Assembly: GCA_009843675.1 (NCBI GenBank)
Contig: VYCZ01000244.1
Coordinates: 1 to 10,071, forward strand
Origin: Gammaproteobacteria bacterium
GTDB taxonomy: Bacteria > Pseudomonadota > Gammaproteobacteria > Eutrophobiales > Eutrophobiaceae
Length of the DNA stretch: 10,071 bases
Reading direction: 5' to 3'
Of this stretch, positions 1 through 6,790 are shown in pieces; within the stretch, counting starts at the first letter, position 1; each line of letters begins with the position of its first letter. A model generated the notes under the pieces. That model saw nothing but the letters and a program-made list of their open reading frames with translations, had not been told where the DNA came from and did no database searches. The translations under genes were made by a program, and so were the position numbers.

Positions 1-453
1 GTCCAGGGTGCCCTCGAACCGGTCGCCGACCACCATGCCGTAGGGAGTTTTGGCATGATTATCCTTTTCGTCAAACACCGTGACCTCGTATGTTCCCGAG
101 TCGTCGAACCAGTTCGGGTGAACGCTGGCGCTGATGTAATAGTCGCCGCTGGTGTCCGGGGAAAACTCCACCATGGAGTTGACCTGTAGCGATGCGGTGT
201 CGATATCGTCGTTACCGGCAACTTCCTCCCCGTCAGAATTGAAAATCTTCAGTTCGGTATCAAACACAGCCTCGGGACCGATTCCCGTGAGTCTGATGTC
301 ATAGCTTTCTCCCGCAACCAGCTCAACCCTGATCCAATCTTCATCGGACTTGTCCGCCAGGACGCCTTCAAAGCTGTCGTTGACGGATATTGTGTACGTG
401 GTCTCGACGGATGCGGCAGCATCCTGAGTCTTATCTTCCACAGAACGTGTCAT
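1..453 (-). CDS. PPC-domain repeat protein, partial (C-terminal part beyond window)
   Basis: An open frame runs from an ATG at 453 to the left edge without a stop, giving the first 151 residues. It is preceded by a GGAG Shine-Dalgarno core about 7 bases upstream. Residues 18-127 look like one beta-sandwich domain of the PPC (bacterial pre-peptidase C-terminal) type: NDSFEGVL opens it, then a DEDWIRVELVAGESYDIRL strand pair, an acidic turn NSDGEEVAGNDDID that could bind calcium, and SGDYYISASV with GTYEVTVFD at the close. GDRFEGTLD at 143-151 starts a second copy, so the protein is a tandem repeat. There is no signal peptide or membrane segment: the N-terminus is acidic and polar. Such domains are common in RTX-type proteins exported by type I secretion, whose signal is C-terminal, so a secreted calcium-binding protein or peptidase is an inference. 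The catalytic or RTX part, if any, lies outside the window. The gene diverges from the glycosyltransferase at 762. Confidence 0.8.
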   Translation of the reverse strand, partial: MTRSVEDKTQDAAASVETTYTISVNDSFEGVLADKSDEDWIRVELVAGESYDIRLTGIGPEAVFDTELKIFNSDGEEVAGNDDIDTASLQVNSMVEFSPDTSGDYYISASVHPNWFDDSGTYEVTVFDEKDNHAKTPYGMVVGDRFEGTLD

Positions 454-761
454 AGCCTGTCTCCGTAACGTGTTCGTTGGCGCTCATTGGCTTTCTATTC
501 TTTCTCCCAGGGAGTAATAACCGGTAAGCCCGCAGCTGCCAATCACATAGCAGTTGTCTTTATCGATGTGTTGTAATAATTGCGTATTTTCGACTCTAGC
601 AGACCAATCGTGTGTATATTGTGAGCATTAAGAGTTATATTATGAATATTTCGGGAAATAGGCTGAATAAACCCATACTGTCGGCAACCGTTGATGGGGC
701 TGGCCCAGACCACTGCCGACCTAGCCCTTGCCATCAACCCGGCATAAGCTTTTGTAATTGA
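454..761. other. Divergent intergenic region
   Basis: This 308-base gap separates the leftward PPC gene from the rightward GT9 gene. It is AT-rich in its middle (about 555-660), unlike the GC-rich genes on both sides, as expected for a region holding two divergent promoters. I could not pick a convincing -35/-10 pair: TATATT and TATTAT hexamers around 636-643 lack a properly spaced -35. The right part holds an inverted repeat, listed separately. I see no tRNA or protein-coding gene here. A minus-strand frame that crosses the region (543-839) runs into the GT9 gene and has no family resemblance. Confidence 0.6.
690..738. repeat. Imperfect inverted repeat in the leader of the GT9 gene
   Basis: GTTGATGG at 690-697 is the exact reverse complement of CCATCAAC at 731-738. 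Inside it, GGCTGG/GGGCT (698-703) can pair imperfectly with the CTAGCCC region (721-727). A second nested pair, TCGGCA (681-686) and TGCCGA (714-719), competes with the first. The structure ends 24 bases before the GT9 start codon, so it would lie in the 5' untranslated RNA if transcription starts upstream of it. It could be a structured leader, an operator or a chance palindrome. There is no T-run after it, so a simple terminator is unlikely. Confidence 0.45.
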
Positions 762-1652
762 ATGAGCAGCTTCCTGTTCATTACCCTGAGCAATATCGGC
801 GATGCGCTGCTGACGACCCCGGTATTGCAGTTTCTGCACCGGTATGATGAAACTGCGGCTATCGATATCGTCGGCGACAGGCGCTCATCCGAACTGTTTC
901 TGCATTGCCCGTACCGGGGTGAGATTTATCACAAGCAGAAACAGCGGTTTTTACGCGGCGCCCCGGCCCTGCTGTTCGAACTGCGCCGCAAGCGCTACGA
1001 CCTCGTCGTCGATTTGCGTACGGACATTCTGGCGCGCCTGGTCAGGGCGGATAAACGGCTTAGCAAGACAACGGGCAACGGACAGGGCCACGCTGTTGAG
1101 CGGCATTTTGCCGCCATCTCCCCACTGACTGAAGGTGAGGAAATACCGTCCACCACCTTGTGGGTGGGACCGGAGGACAGGGATTATGCGGATGGGGTTT
1201 GCCGGCAACTACCTGGGGACAGGTGGCTGTGCATCGGCCCCGGCGCAAACTGGGAGAAGAAGATCTGGCCGGCGGAAAAATTTGTATTGGCGGCAACCGA
1301 ACTCGGCGACGGGTTGGACGCGCTCGTGCTGCTGGGCAATGACTCCGACAACCGGCAGGCGGAATACATAGCCGCGCGCGTCCAGTTGCCCTGTGTCAAC
1401 CTTTGCGGCCGCACGACGCTGCTGCAGGCCGGCGCCGTGATGGAACGGACGAGCCTGTTTCTCGGCAATGACTCCGGCCTAGGTCATATGGCAGCCGCCG
1501 TCGACACCCCTTCCATTACCTTGTTCGGACCGAGCAACCCGGGCCGCTACCACCCCTGGGGGCCCCGTGCTGCCTGGCTCGCCGCCCCCGACAGCAATAT
1601 TGAAAACATCCCCGTCAACATCGTCGTGGAAAAAGTCAGGGAGCGCTATTAG
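762..1652 (+). CDS. Glycosyltransferase family 9 (heptosyltransferase-like)
   Basis: A GT-B fold sugar transferase of the family that includes the lipopolysaccharide heptosyltransferases WaaC and WaaF. It would act at the inner face of the cytoplasmic membrane on a lipid-linked glycan. The N-terminal acceptor half opens with FITLSNIGDALLTTPVL (5-22), the standard GT9 start. The C-terminal donor half has PGANWEKKIWPAEKF (160-174) and GNDSGLGHMAAAVDTPSITLFGPSNP (235-260), which are the nucleotide-sugar binding signatures. At 296 residues it is shorter than typical heptosyltransferases (about 330-350), and it lacks their cysteine-rich segment near the C-terminus, so the donor may not be heptose. 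A TGA stop (759-761) directly precedes the ATG, which fixes this as the earliest start. No clear Shine-Dalgarno sequence is present. It stands alone, separated from the next operon by a terminator-like region. GT9 membership is sure; the substrate is unknown. Confidence 0.9.
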   Translation: MSSFLFITLSNIGDALLTTPVLQFLHRYDETAAIDIVGDRRSSELFLHCPYRGEIYHKQKQRFLRGAPALLFELRRKRYDLVVDLRTDILARLVRADKRLSKTTGNGQGHAVERHFAAISPLTEGEEIPSTTLWVGPEDRDYADGVCRQLPGDRWLCIGPGANWEKKIWPAEKFVLAATELGDGLDALVLLGNDSDNRQAEYIAARVQLPCVNLCGRTTLLQAGAVMERTSLFLGNDSGLGHMAAAVDTPSITLFGPSNPGRYHPWGPRAAWLAAPDSNIENIPVNIVVEKVRERY

Positions 1653-1653
1653 G

Positions 1654-1668
1654 TGTCCCTGCGGGACA
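1654..1668 (+). terminator. Small hairpin directly after the GT9 stop
   Basis: TGTCCC (1654-1659) and GGGACA (1663-1668) form a six-base-pair perfect stem with a TGC loop, beginning two bases after the TAG stop of the GT9 gene. It is not followed by a T-run, so on its own it is a poor intrinsic terminator. It may stabilise the mRNA 3' end or act with the larger structures downstream. Confidence 0.35.
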
Positions 1669-1681
1669 ATGTTTCCACTGG

Positions 1682-1726
1682 ATTCCCGCCTTCGCGGGAA
1701 TGACGAATAAATTTCTTTGTCATTTT
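1682..1726 (+). terminator. Palindromic repeat plus terminator-like hairpin
   Basis: ATTCCCGC (1682-1689) and GCGGGAAT (1694-1701) are perfect inverted arms around a CTTC loop. This core is a familiar dispersed intergenic palindrome in many proteobacterial genomes (known from general experience, not tested here). It runs into a second stem: TGACGAA (1701-1707) pairs with TTTGTCA (1716-1722) with one G-T wobble, and TTTT follows at 1723-1726. The second stem plus T-run resembles a weak intrinsic terminator for the GT9 gene. The GC-rich first stem may strengthen it. Whether it is a genome-wide repeat cannot be judged from one copy. Confidence 0.5.
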
Positions 1727-1816
1727 GCGCAAGATTTTACCCGTAAGAGACTAATTGATCATCCAGTCCCTGCTCCCCAGCCCTTGGCTCCTGATTATAC
1801 GGTTTCTCCGGTTTGA

Positions 1817-1825
1817 TGTTAGAAT
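1817..1825 (+). promoter_or_regulatory. Extended -10 promoter candidate for the ilvE operon
   Basis: TGTTAGAAT reads as TG-N-TAGAAT, an extended -10 element matching TATAAT at four of six positions. No good -35 hexamer stands at the usual distance, which is tolerated by extended -10 promoters. Transcription would start near 1832, giving a leader of about 50 bases that contains the GGAG ribosome site at 1871-1874. A nearly identical motif precedes pyrF. Confidence 0.45.
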
Positions 1826-1881
1826 TGCGGTTTGAATTGTCGGAAAGCGGGGCAACGCGCAAATGTTGAAGGAGACATCAC

Positions 1882-2832
1882 ATGACAATGGCTGATCGCG
1901 ACGGCGTCATCTGGTGTGATGGCGGACTGGTTCCCTGGAGGGAGGCGAACGTGCACGTGCTTACCCACACGCTGCATTACGGAGTGGGGGTGTTCGAAGG
2001 CATGCGCGCCTATGAGACGCCGCGCGGCGTTGCCATTTTCAGGCTGCATGACCACACCCGGCGCATGGAGCGTTCGGCTCACATCCTGGGGATGCGCCTG
2101 CCCTACACCTTCGACGAGATTAACGACGCCTGTGTCACGGTAGTGCGGGAGAATGCCCTGTCGGCGGCCTATGTCCGGCCCATCGCTTTTTACGGCTCCG
2201 AGGGAATGGGACTGCGCGCGAACAACCTCAGCGTTCATGTAGCGGTTGCCGCTTGGGAATGGGGCGCCTACCTGGGCGATGAGGGGCTGGAGAAGGGCAT
2301 CCGCATCAGGACGTCGTCCTTCACCCGGCACCATGTCAACATATCCATGTGCAAAGCCAAGGCCGTCGGCCACTACATCAATTCCATACTTGCCTATCAC
2401 GAAGCACTGGAATGTGGTTACGACGAGGCGCTGTTGCTGGACAACGAAGGCTACGTTGCCGAGGGCAGCGGCGAGAACATCTTTATCGTGCGCGACGGCA
2501 TGATCTACACCCCGGACCTGACATCCGCCCTGGAAGGCGTGACCCGTGACACCATCCTGGTGTTCGCCCGCGACCTGGGCATCGAAGTAAGGGAAAAACG
2601 CCTGACCCGGGACGAGGTCTATATCGCGGATGAAGCGTTTTTCACCGGATCAGCAGCGGAAGTCACCCCCGTAGTGGAACTGGACAACCGGACAATCGGG
2701 ACAGGCCGGCGCGGACCGGTGACCAGGAAACTGCAAACCATGTTTTTCGACCAGGTTCACGGCCGCAAGGTCCGGCATCCGGAGTGGCTGACCTACGTGG
2801 AGGAACCCCGCGAAGTGGCCCAGGCAGTATGA
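1882..2832 (+). CDS. ilvE: Branched-chain amino acid aminotransferase
   Basis: A pyridoxal-phosphate class IV aminotransferase that interconverts valine, leucine and isoleucine with their 2-oxo acids, using glutamate/2-oxoglutarate, in the cytoplasm. The protein aligns with E. coli IlvE from memory along its whole length: HALHYG-like HTLHYGVGVFEGMRAYETP (29-47), YVRPIAFYGSEGMG (97-110), WEWGAYLG (125-132), the AKAVGHY segment with the probable Schiff-base lysine K160, EGSGENIF (194-201) with the conserved PLP-site glutamate, and GVTRDTI (219-225). Its 316 residues are normal for the family (about 300-310). The start is supported by GGAG at 1871-1874 with a 7-base spacer; an ATG two codons later is less well placed. 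It is the first gene of the operon, and its stop codon overlaps the start of the zinc-finger gene (ATGA). Linkage to surface-glycan genes is seen also in Pseudomonas. Confidence 0.96.
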   Translation: MTMADRDGVIWCDGGLVPWREANVHVLTHTLHYGVGVFEGMRAYETPRGVAIFRLHDHTRRMERSAHILGMRLPYTFDEINDACVTVVRENALSAAYVRPIAFYGSEGMGLRANNLSVHVAVAAWEWGAYLGDEGLEKGIRIRTSSFTRHHVNISMCKAKAVGHYINSILAYHEALECGYDEALLLDNEGYVAEGSGENIFIVRDGMIYTPDLTSALEGVTRDTILVFARDLGIEVREKRLTRDEVYIADEAFFTGSAAEVTPVVELDNRTIGTGRRGPVTRKLQTMFFDQVHGRKVRHPEWLTYVEEPREVAQAV

Positions 2833-3020
2833 GCGCGGCCGGAGCCAGTACGCCGAATGACAGGCAACATTATGAAATCAGCCGGCGCGACCTGCCCCTG
2901 CACTGCCCGCTGCCAGACATGAGCCTGTGGAATTCCCACCCGCGGGTGTACCTGCCCATAGAGCAGACGGGCAAGGCGAAATGCCCATACTGCGGAGCCG
3001 AGTTCACACTGGTACCCTAA
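2829..3020 (+). CDS. CHCC zinc-finger domain protein
   Basis: A 63-residue protein whose C-terminal two thirds matches the zf-CHCC family (the zinc-finger family related to mitochondrial complex I subunit NDUFS6). The probable metal ligands are visible: LHCPLPD (Cys26), NSHPRVYLP (His35) and KCPYCGAEF (Cys51 and Cys54), a C-x8-H-x15-C-x2-C pattern. The first 17 residues are low-complexity and polar. The ATG overlaps the ilvE stop as ATGA, so translation is likely coupled and the frame is a true gene despite its size. Small proteins of this family commonly sit directly after ilvE in gammaproteobacteria. The bacterial function is not established to my knowledge; involvement in assembling a redox complex is only an analogy with NDUFS6. 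Confidence 0.88.
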   Translation: MSAAGASTPNDRQHYEISRRDLPLHCPLPDMSLWNSHPRVYLPIEQTGKAKCPYCGAEFTLVP

Positions 3021-3032
3021 GACTGACCCGGA

Positions 3033-3998
3033 TTGAACCCCGCCCGCGATCAAGACGAAACCAATCCCGTCATCCTCTGGCAGATCTGTGACGGGAAACG
3101 CGGCCACCTGAGCCAGTCTACAGGGTTAATTGAGGCACTACGCCGGCGCGTGCCGCTGGCGGTGCACCAGGTGGCGGCGGCGCCAATGATCCCATCACTG
3201 ACATCCTGCCTTTCCGGAAAAACTTCATGGGCGCGGGGACTGCCGGCGCCGCAGGTGGCGGTCGGCGCCGGCCACGCAACCCACGGGGCGCTGCTGGCTG
3301 CCGGCCGGGCCTACCGGGCCAGGACCGTGGTGCTCATGCGCCCCAGCCTGCCGCTACGCTGGTTTGATTACTGCCTGGTGCCAGCCCATGATGACCCGCC
3401 GGCGCGGGATAACGTCATCATAACGGCAGGCGCGCTGAACCCCATGCAGGCAACGCGGAACCACGATCCGGAACACGGCCTGATACTGGTGGGCGGCCCC
3501 TCCCGGCATTACCGTATGGATGCGCAGGCGCTGTTGTCCCGCATCGGGCAGGTGCTGGCGCGCCCTTCGCCCCGCAACTGGACCCTGTCCAACTCCCCCC
3601 GTACGCCCGAGCAAGTGAACCGGGAATTGACCGGATTCGAAACCGCCGGGGTCAAGGTTGCGCTCTGGAACAGTTGCGGGCCGGGCTGGCTGGCTGATAC
3701 CCTGGCGCGCTCCCGCGACGTTTGGGTAACTGAAGACAGTGTTTCCATGATCTACGAGGCGCTCACCTCCGGCTGCCGCGTAGCGTTGTTGCCGTTGCCG
3801 AGAAAATCCACCGGCCGTCTGCACCGGGCGATCGACCGGCTGCTCGAGGAGGGCTTCGTGAGCGCGCACAACAACCGTGACGTTGGGGTGGAACTGCCCG
3901 CTCCGCCCCGGACGCTGAATGAAGCCGACCGGTGCGCCGGACTGCTCTTGAAGAAAGGCCTGTTATCTGAAACACCCGGGTTGGCAACATGCCCCTGA
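3033..3998 (+). CDS. ELM1-family (DUF1022-like) glycosyltransferase-like protein
   Basis: A 321-residue protein resembling the 'mitochondrial fission ELM1' family, a bacterial GT-B-like family usually found among lipopolysaccharide genes. Family-type segments are LWQICDGKRGHLSQSTGLIEAL (15-36), VGAGHATHGALLAAGRA (77-93), LMRPSLPLRWFDYCLVPAHDDP (101-122), LILVGGPSRHY (150-160), the TLSNSPRTP region (184-192) and WVTEDSVSMIYEALTSGCRVALLPL (231-255). The last of these resembles a nucleotide-sugar binding site. The start is a TTG at 3033: a TGA lies three codons upstream, and the conserved N-terminus leaves no in-frame ATG or GTG before residue 52, so TTG is required. This weak start may lower its output. 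It begins 12 bases after the zinc-finger stop and overlaps the next gene by ten bases. Its reaction in bacteria is not established; a role in surface-glycan synthesis is inferred from context. Confidence 0.85.
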   Translation: MNPARDQDETNPVILWQICDGKRGHLSQSTGLIEALRRRVPLAVHQVAAAPMIPSLTSCLSGKTSWARGLPAPQVAVGAGHATHGALLAAGRAYRARTVVLMRPSLPLRWFDYCLVPAHDDPPARDNVIITAGALNPMQATRNHDPEHGLILVGGPSRHYRMDAQALLSRIGQVLARPSPRNWTLSNSPRTPEQVNRELTGFETAGVKVALWNSCGPGWLADTLARSRDVWVTEDSVSMIYEALTSGCRVALLPLPRKSTGRLHRAIDRLLEEGFVSAHNNRDVGVELPAPPRTLNEADRCAGLLLKKGLLSETPGLATCP

Positions 3999-5095
3999 CC
4001 GTGCTGCAAACGCTGCCGGCCCTGGAGACGGGCGGCGTGGAACGCGGGACTGTTGACGTGGGCGCCGAGCTGGCGCGGCGGGGCCACCGGTCACTGGTCA
4101 TATCCGGCGGCGGGGCGCTGACGGCTGAACTCTGCGCCGGCGGTTCCCGCCACTACGCCTGGCCTATCGGAAAAAAATCCCCCTTCACACTGCTGCTGGC
4201 GTCCCGGCTGCGGCGTTTCCTGCAGGAGGAAAAGGTGGATATCCTGCATGCACGCTCGCGCCTGCCGGCCTGGGTCTCCTACCTGGCCTGGAAAAACATA
4301 CCGGCGGGAGACCGGCCCGTATTCATCACCACCGTGCACGGCCCCTACCGCGCAGGCCGCTACAGCGCAATCATGACCCGCGGGCAAAAGGTGATAGCCA
4401 TTTCCAGGTACATCCATGATTACATACTGGCGAATTACCCGGGGGTTGACCCCGGGAAGGTATCGGTCATTCACCGCGGGGTGGACCCCGGACGTTTCCC
4501 CTGCGGATACCGCCCCGCCGAAGAATGGCTGGCGCGCTGGCGCATGGACCGGCCCTACCTGCATGACAAGGCGCTGGTTACCCTCCCCGGGCGCATCACC
4601 CGCTGGAAGGGCCACACGGATTTTATCGATATCATCGGGCGCCTGAAGCAGGCCGGCGCCCACGTCCACGGCCTGGTGGCAGGCGGCGCGGAGCCGCGTC
4701 GGGAGCGATTTCTCAAGGAGTTAATCCGGTCGGTTAACCAGCGGGGCCTGGGAAACGACATCAGTTTCTTAGGATCGCGCGACGACCTGCGCGAAGTACT
4801 AGGCGTCTCCGACGTCGTCCTGTCCCTGGCAAACATTCCCGAGGCCTTCGGCAGGACCACGCTGGAAGCCTTGTCGCTGGGGCGCCCGGTCGTCGCCTAC
4901 GCCCACGGAGGCGCGCAAGAGGTACTGGAGGAAATGCAGCCGGACGGCCTGGTCGAACCGGGGAATACGGCTGCCGCAGCCGGGAAGGTCCTTGACTTCC
5001 TCAAGGCCCGGCCGCACATCGCTCCCAACCAGCGCTTCACCCTGGAACGCATGCTGGACAAGACCCTGGCCTTGTACGAAGAGGCACGCGACTGA
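3989..5095 (+). CDS. Glycosyltransferase family 4 (WaaG-like)
   Basis: A retaining GT-B glycosyltransferase of 368 residues that probably adds a hexose-type sugar to a lipopolysaccharide core or similar lipid-linked glycan at the cytoplasmic membrane. The N-terminal half has GGVERGTVDVGAELARRGH (15-33), the acceptor-side start of many GT4 enzymes. VFITTVHGPYRAGRYS (111-126) and KVIAISRYIHDYIL (134-147) follow, then VIHRGVDPGRF (160-170). The donor half has GRITRWKGH (201-209), with the usual phosphate-binding Arg and Lys, and PEAFGRTTLEALSLGRPVVA (284-303), which contains the E-x7-E motif (E285, E293). Its ATG lies inside the end of the ELM1-like gene (10-base overlap), and its TGA overlaps the methyltransferase start as TGATG, so both junctions suggest coupled translation. 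Family assignment is secure; the sugar and linkage are unknown, and the waaG name is not warranted. Confidence 0.92.
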   Translation: MPLTVLQTLPALETGGVERGTVDVGAELARRGHRSLVISGGGALTAELCAGGSRHYAWPIGKKSPFTLLLASRLRRFLQEEKVDILHARSRLPAWVSYLAWKNIPAGDRPVFITTVHGPYRAGRYSAIMTRGQKVIAISRYIHDYILANYPGVDPGKVSVIHRGVDPGRFPCGYRPAEEWLARWRMDRPYLHDKALVTLPGRITRWKGHTDFIDIIGRLKQAGAHVHGLVAGGAEPRRERFLKELIRSVNQRGLGNDISFLGSRDDLREVLGVSDVVLSLANIPEAFGRTTLEALSLGRPVVAYAHGGAQEVLEEMQPDGLVEPGNTAAAAGKVLDFLKARPHIAPNQRFTLERMLDKTLALYEEARD

Positions 5096-5778
5096 TGAAA
5101 AATCCCTTCAGCAACCTTAGAGAAAGGCTTTACCAGCGCTTCATGCATAAATTCTATGCCCGCGACCTGTTGCTGGAACTGCAATTGCAGGCCCGGCGCG
5201 AGACACTGGATTACATCAACGCCAACATGCGGCACTGCCTGATCTGCCGCAACAGGCGGGCGCTGTTTGAATATTCGCTGGGCCATGCCGGTCGTGACGG
5301 AATGGTTGCCGAACTCGGCGTGGCGCGGGGCGACAGTATCAGGCTGCTGGCCGGGTTGACCGGCGACACCGTTCACGGTTTCGATTCCTTTCTCGGCCTG
5401 CCTGAAGACTGGTCCGGTGCCACCCAGAAACTCTGCGCGTTTGCCGGACGCCCGAGGCGTCTCCAGGGAAACGTCAAAATCCATCAAGGCATGTTCTCTG
5501 ACACCCTGCCGGCGTTCCTCGATAAACATGACCAACCCATGCGCTTCATGCACGTGGACTGCGACCTGTATGCGTCCGCCCGCACCGTATTCGACCTGTT
5601 GAAACCGCGCATCGGACCCGGGACGGTGATCGTCTTCGATGAATATTTCAATTACCCGAACTGGCAGGAACACGAGTACAAGGCGTTCCAGGAATATATC
5701 GGAGAGGAAGGCAGGAGTTACGAGTACCTGGCCTATTGCGCCAGGGGTGGCTCGGTGGCGGTCAGGATCACGGCCTGA
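5095..5778 (+). CDS. SAM-dependent methyltransferase, TylF/MycF-like
   Basis: A 227-residue class I methyltransferase resembling the TylF/MycF (macrocin O-methyltransferase) family, which methylates sugar hydroxyls and uses a divalent metal. Seen in the sequence: a basic, amphipathic N-terminus (1-45); SAM motif I VAELGVARGDS (71-81); VHGFDSFLGLPEDW (93-106); GMFSDTLPAFL (132-142); HVDCDLYASARTVFDLLKPRIGPGTVIVFDEYFNYPNW (153-190), with D155, D157 and D182 as probable metal or acceptor-side acids; and QEHEYKAFQEY after it. The start codon overlaps the GT4 stop (TGATG), and an AAGAGG sequence stands about ten bases upstream. Lying between two glycosyltransferases, it most likely O-methylates a sugar of the same glycan, perhaps as a capping step. 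It is not a DNA methyltransferase: no DPPY/NPPY-type motif is present. Confidence 0.87.
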   Translation: MKNPFSNLRERLYQRFMHKFYARDLLLELQLQARRETLDYINANMRHCLICRNRRALFEYSLGHAGRDGMVAELGVARGDSIRLLAGLTGDTVHGFDSFLGLPEDWSGATQKLCAFAGRPRRLQGNVKIHQGMFSDTLPAFLDKHDQPMRFMHVDCDLYASARTVFDLLKPRIGPGTVIVFDEYFNYPNWQEHEYKAFQEYIGEEGRSYEYLAYCARGGSVAVRITA

Positions 5779-5792
5779 TCAACCCGTGCCGG

Positions 5793-6746
5793 ATGGCGAC
5801 GCGCAGGGACATCCTGATCATCAAGCTCGGAGCACTGGGCGACGTGGTCATGGCGACCGGCCTGGTTGAGCGGATTTTGCGGCACCACGCGCCCCGCCGC
5901 TGCATTCTCCTTACCAGTCCCGCCTACGCCGGATTATTTCCCGGCCTGGAGTTGAAGACTTTCGACCGCAGCAGCCTGCAGTCCACCCTGGCAACGGTGC
6001 AGTGGATACGCAAACAGCGGTTTCAGCGGGTATACGACCTGCAGTCAAACGACCGCAGCGGCGTAATGTGCGGCCTGTCGGGTATACCGGAGCGGGTTGG
6101 CAACCACCCGCGTTTTCCCTACAATCTGCACCCGGAGAGCCGCTACGCGGGCCAATGCCATATCCACGCCAGGATGCTGGAAGTACTTGAGGCCGCGGGC
6201 GTCTCCACGGACGCAGTCGCCCCCCGCCTGCACCACTCCGATCAGGATCGGGACAAGGTCCATACATGGTTACGGGAACAGGGCCTGGCAGACCGTAAAC
6301 TTGTCATCATGCACGCCGGCGCCAGCGCCCGGCGTCTGGAAAAACGCTGGCCCTACTTCCGGGAACTGGCCGAATCCCTGGCGCAGCGCGGTTTTCTTAC
6401 TGTCTGGGCAGGCGGGGAGGACGACAGACACACAAACGCCGACCTGGCGCGCGTGACCGGCGTTGATGCGAGCGCCGCCTTCTCGTTCCTGCAACTGGTT
6501 GCCCTGACGGAGCACGCCCTATTTGCAGTCACCAACGACTCCGGGCCCATGCACCTGCTGGCCTGCGGTTCCATTCCGGTCTACGGCCTGTTCGGTCCGA
6601 GCGACTGGCGCCGCAACCACGCGGTCGGCCAGCGCGACCGCGTCCTGTCACTGAACAGGCATGAGCCCGTATTCAGGGAAACCGGCCTGGCGGAACTGAA
6701 ACCCGGACAAGCGCTGCGGCAACTGGAACGGGACGGTGTCCTGTGA
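5793..6746 (+). CDS. Glycosyltransferase family 9 (heptosyltransferase-like), second copy
   Basis: A 317-residue GT9 enzyme, the last gene of the operon. It starts with the standard DILIIKLGALGDVVMATGLVERIL (6-29), where the GDVV glycine-aspartate loop is the catalytic region of heptosyltransferases. HAGASARRLEKRWPYFRELAESL (174-196) and TNDSGPMHLLACGSIPVYGLFGPSDW (247-272) form the donor site. I chose the ATG at 5793, 14 bases after the methyltransferase stop. A TTG-started extension to 5736 would add 19 residues that overlap the methyltransferase and have no family match. It shares family but not close sequence with the GT9 at 762, so they are not a recent duplication. Like that copy it lacks the cysteine-rich C-terminal segment seen in WaaF-type enzymes. 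The substrate is unknown; inner-core heptose or a hexose are both possible. Confidence 0.9.
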   Translation: MATRRDILIIKLGALGDVVMATGLVERILRHHAPRRCILLTSPAYAGLFPGLELKTFDRSSLQSTLATVQWIRKQRFQRVYDLQSNDRSGVMCGLSGIPERVGNHPRFPYNLHPESRYAGQCHIHARMLEVLEAAGVSTDAVAPRLHHSDQDRDKVHTWLREQGLADRKLVIMHAGASARRLEKRWPYFRELAESLAQRGFLTVWAGGEDDRHTNADLARVTGVDASAAFSFLQLVALTEHALFAVTNDSGPMHLLACGSIPVYGLFGPSDWRRNHAVGQRDRVLSLNRHEPVFRETGLAELKPGQALRQLERDGVL

Positions 6747-6770
6747 CCGGCCGGTGATGTGTGTTAGGAT
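6743..6770 (+). promoter_or_regulatory. Promoter candidate for pyrF
   Basis: GTGACC (6743-6748) matches TTGACA at four of six positions. It is followed after 16 bases by TAGGAT (6765-6770), which matches TATAAT at four and carries the upstream TG of an extended -10 (TGT at 6762-6764). The -35 overlaps the stop codon of the GT9 gene. The start point would be near 6777, leaving a leader of only about 14 bases with GAGAG as a weak ribosome site. A seven-codon frame (6778-6801) begins in this leader and overlaps the pyrF start in another frame. Confidence 0.5.
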
Positions 6771-6790
6771 ACACCCAATGAGAGACATCC

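Noticed and set aside
543..839. Minus-strand frame of 98 codons across the left intergenic region
   Set aside because: It overlaps the start of a sure GT9 gene, has no recognisable motif, and its composition follows an AT-rich intergenic region; most likely chance.
1819..2400. Minus-strand frame of 193 codons
   Set aside because: It lies almost wholly antisense to ilvE, a confident gene, and arises from its GC-rich codon pattern.
5095..5778. The TylF-like methyltransferase as the missing partner of the endonuclease
   Set aside because: It has metal-dependent sugar O-methyltransferase motifs, no DNA methyltransferase catalytic motif, and is embedded in the glycan operon 2.3 kb from the endonuclease.
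5736..5792. Longer second GT9 starting at a TTG
   Set aside because: The extra 19 residues overlap the methyltransferase end and match nothing in GT9 proteins; the ATG at 5793 gives the standard N-terminus.
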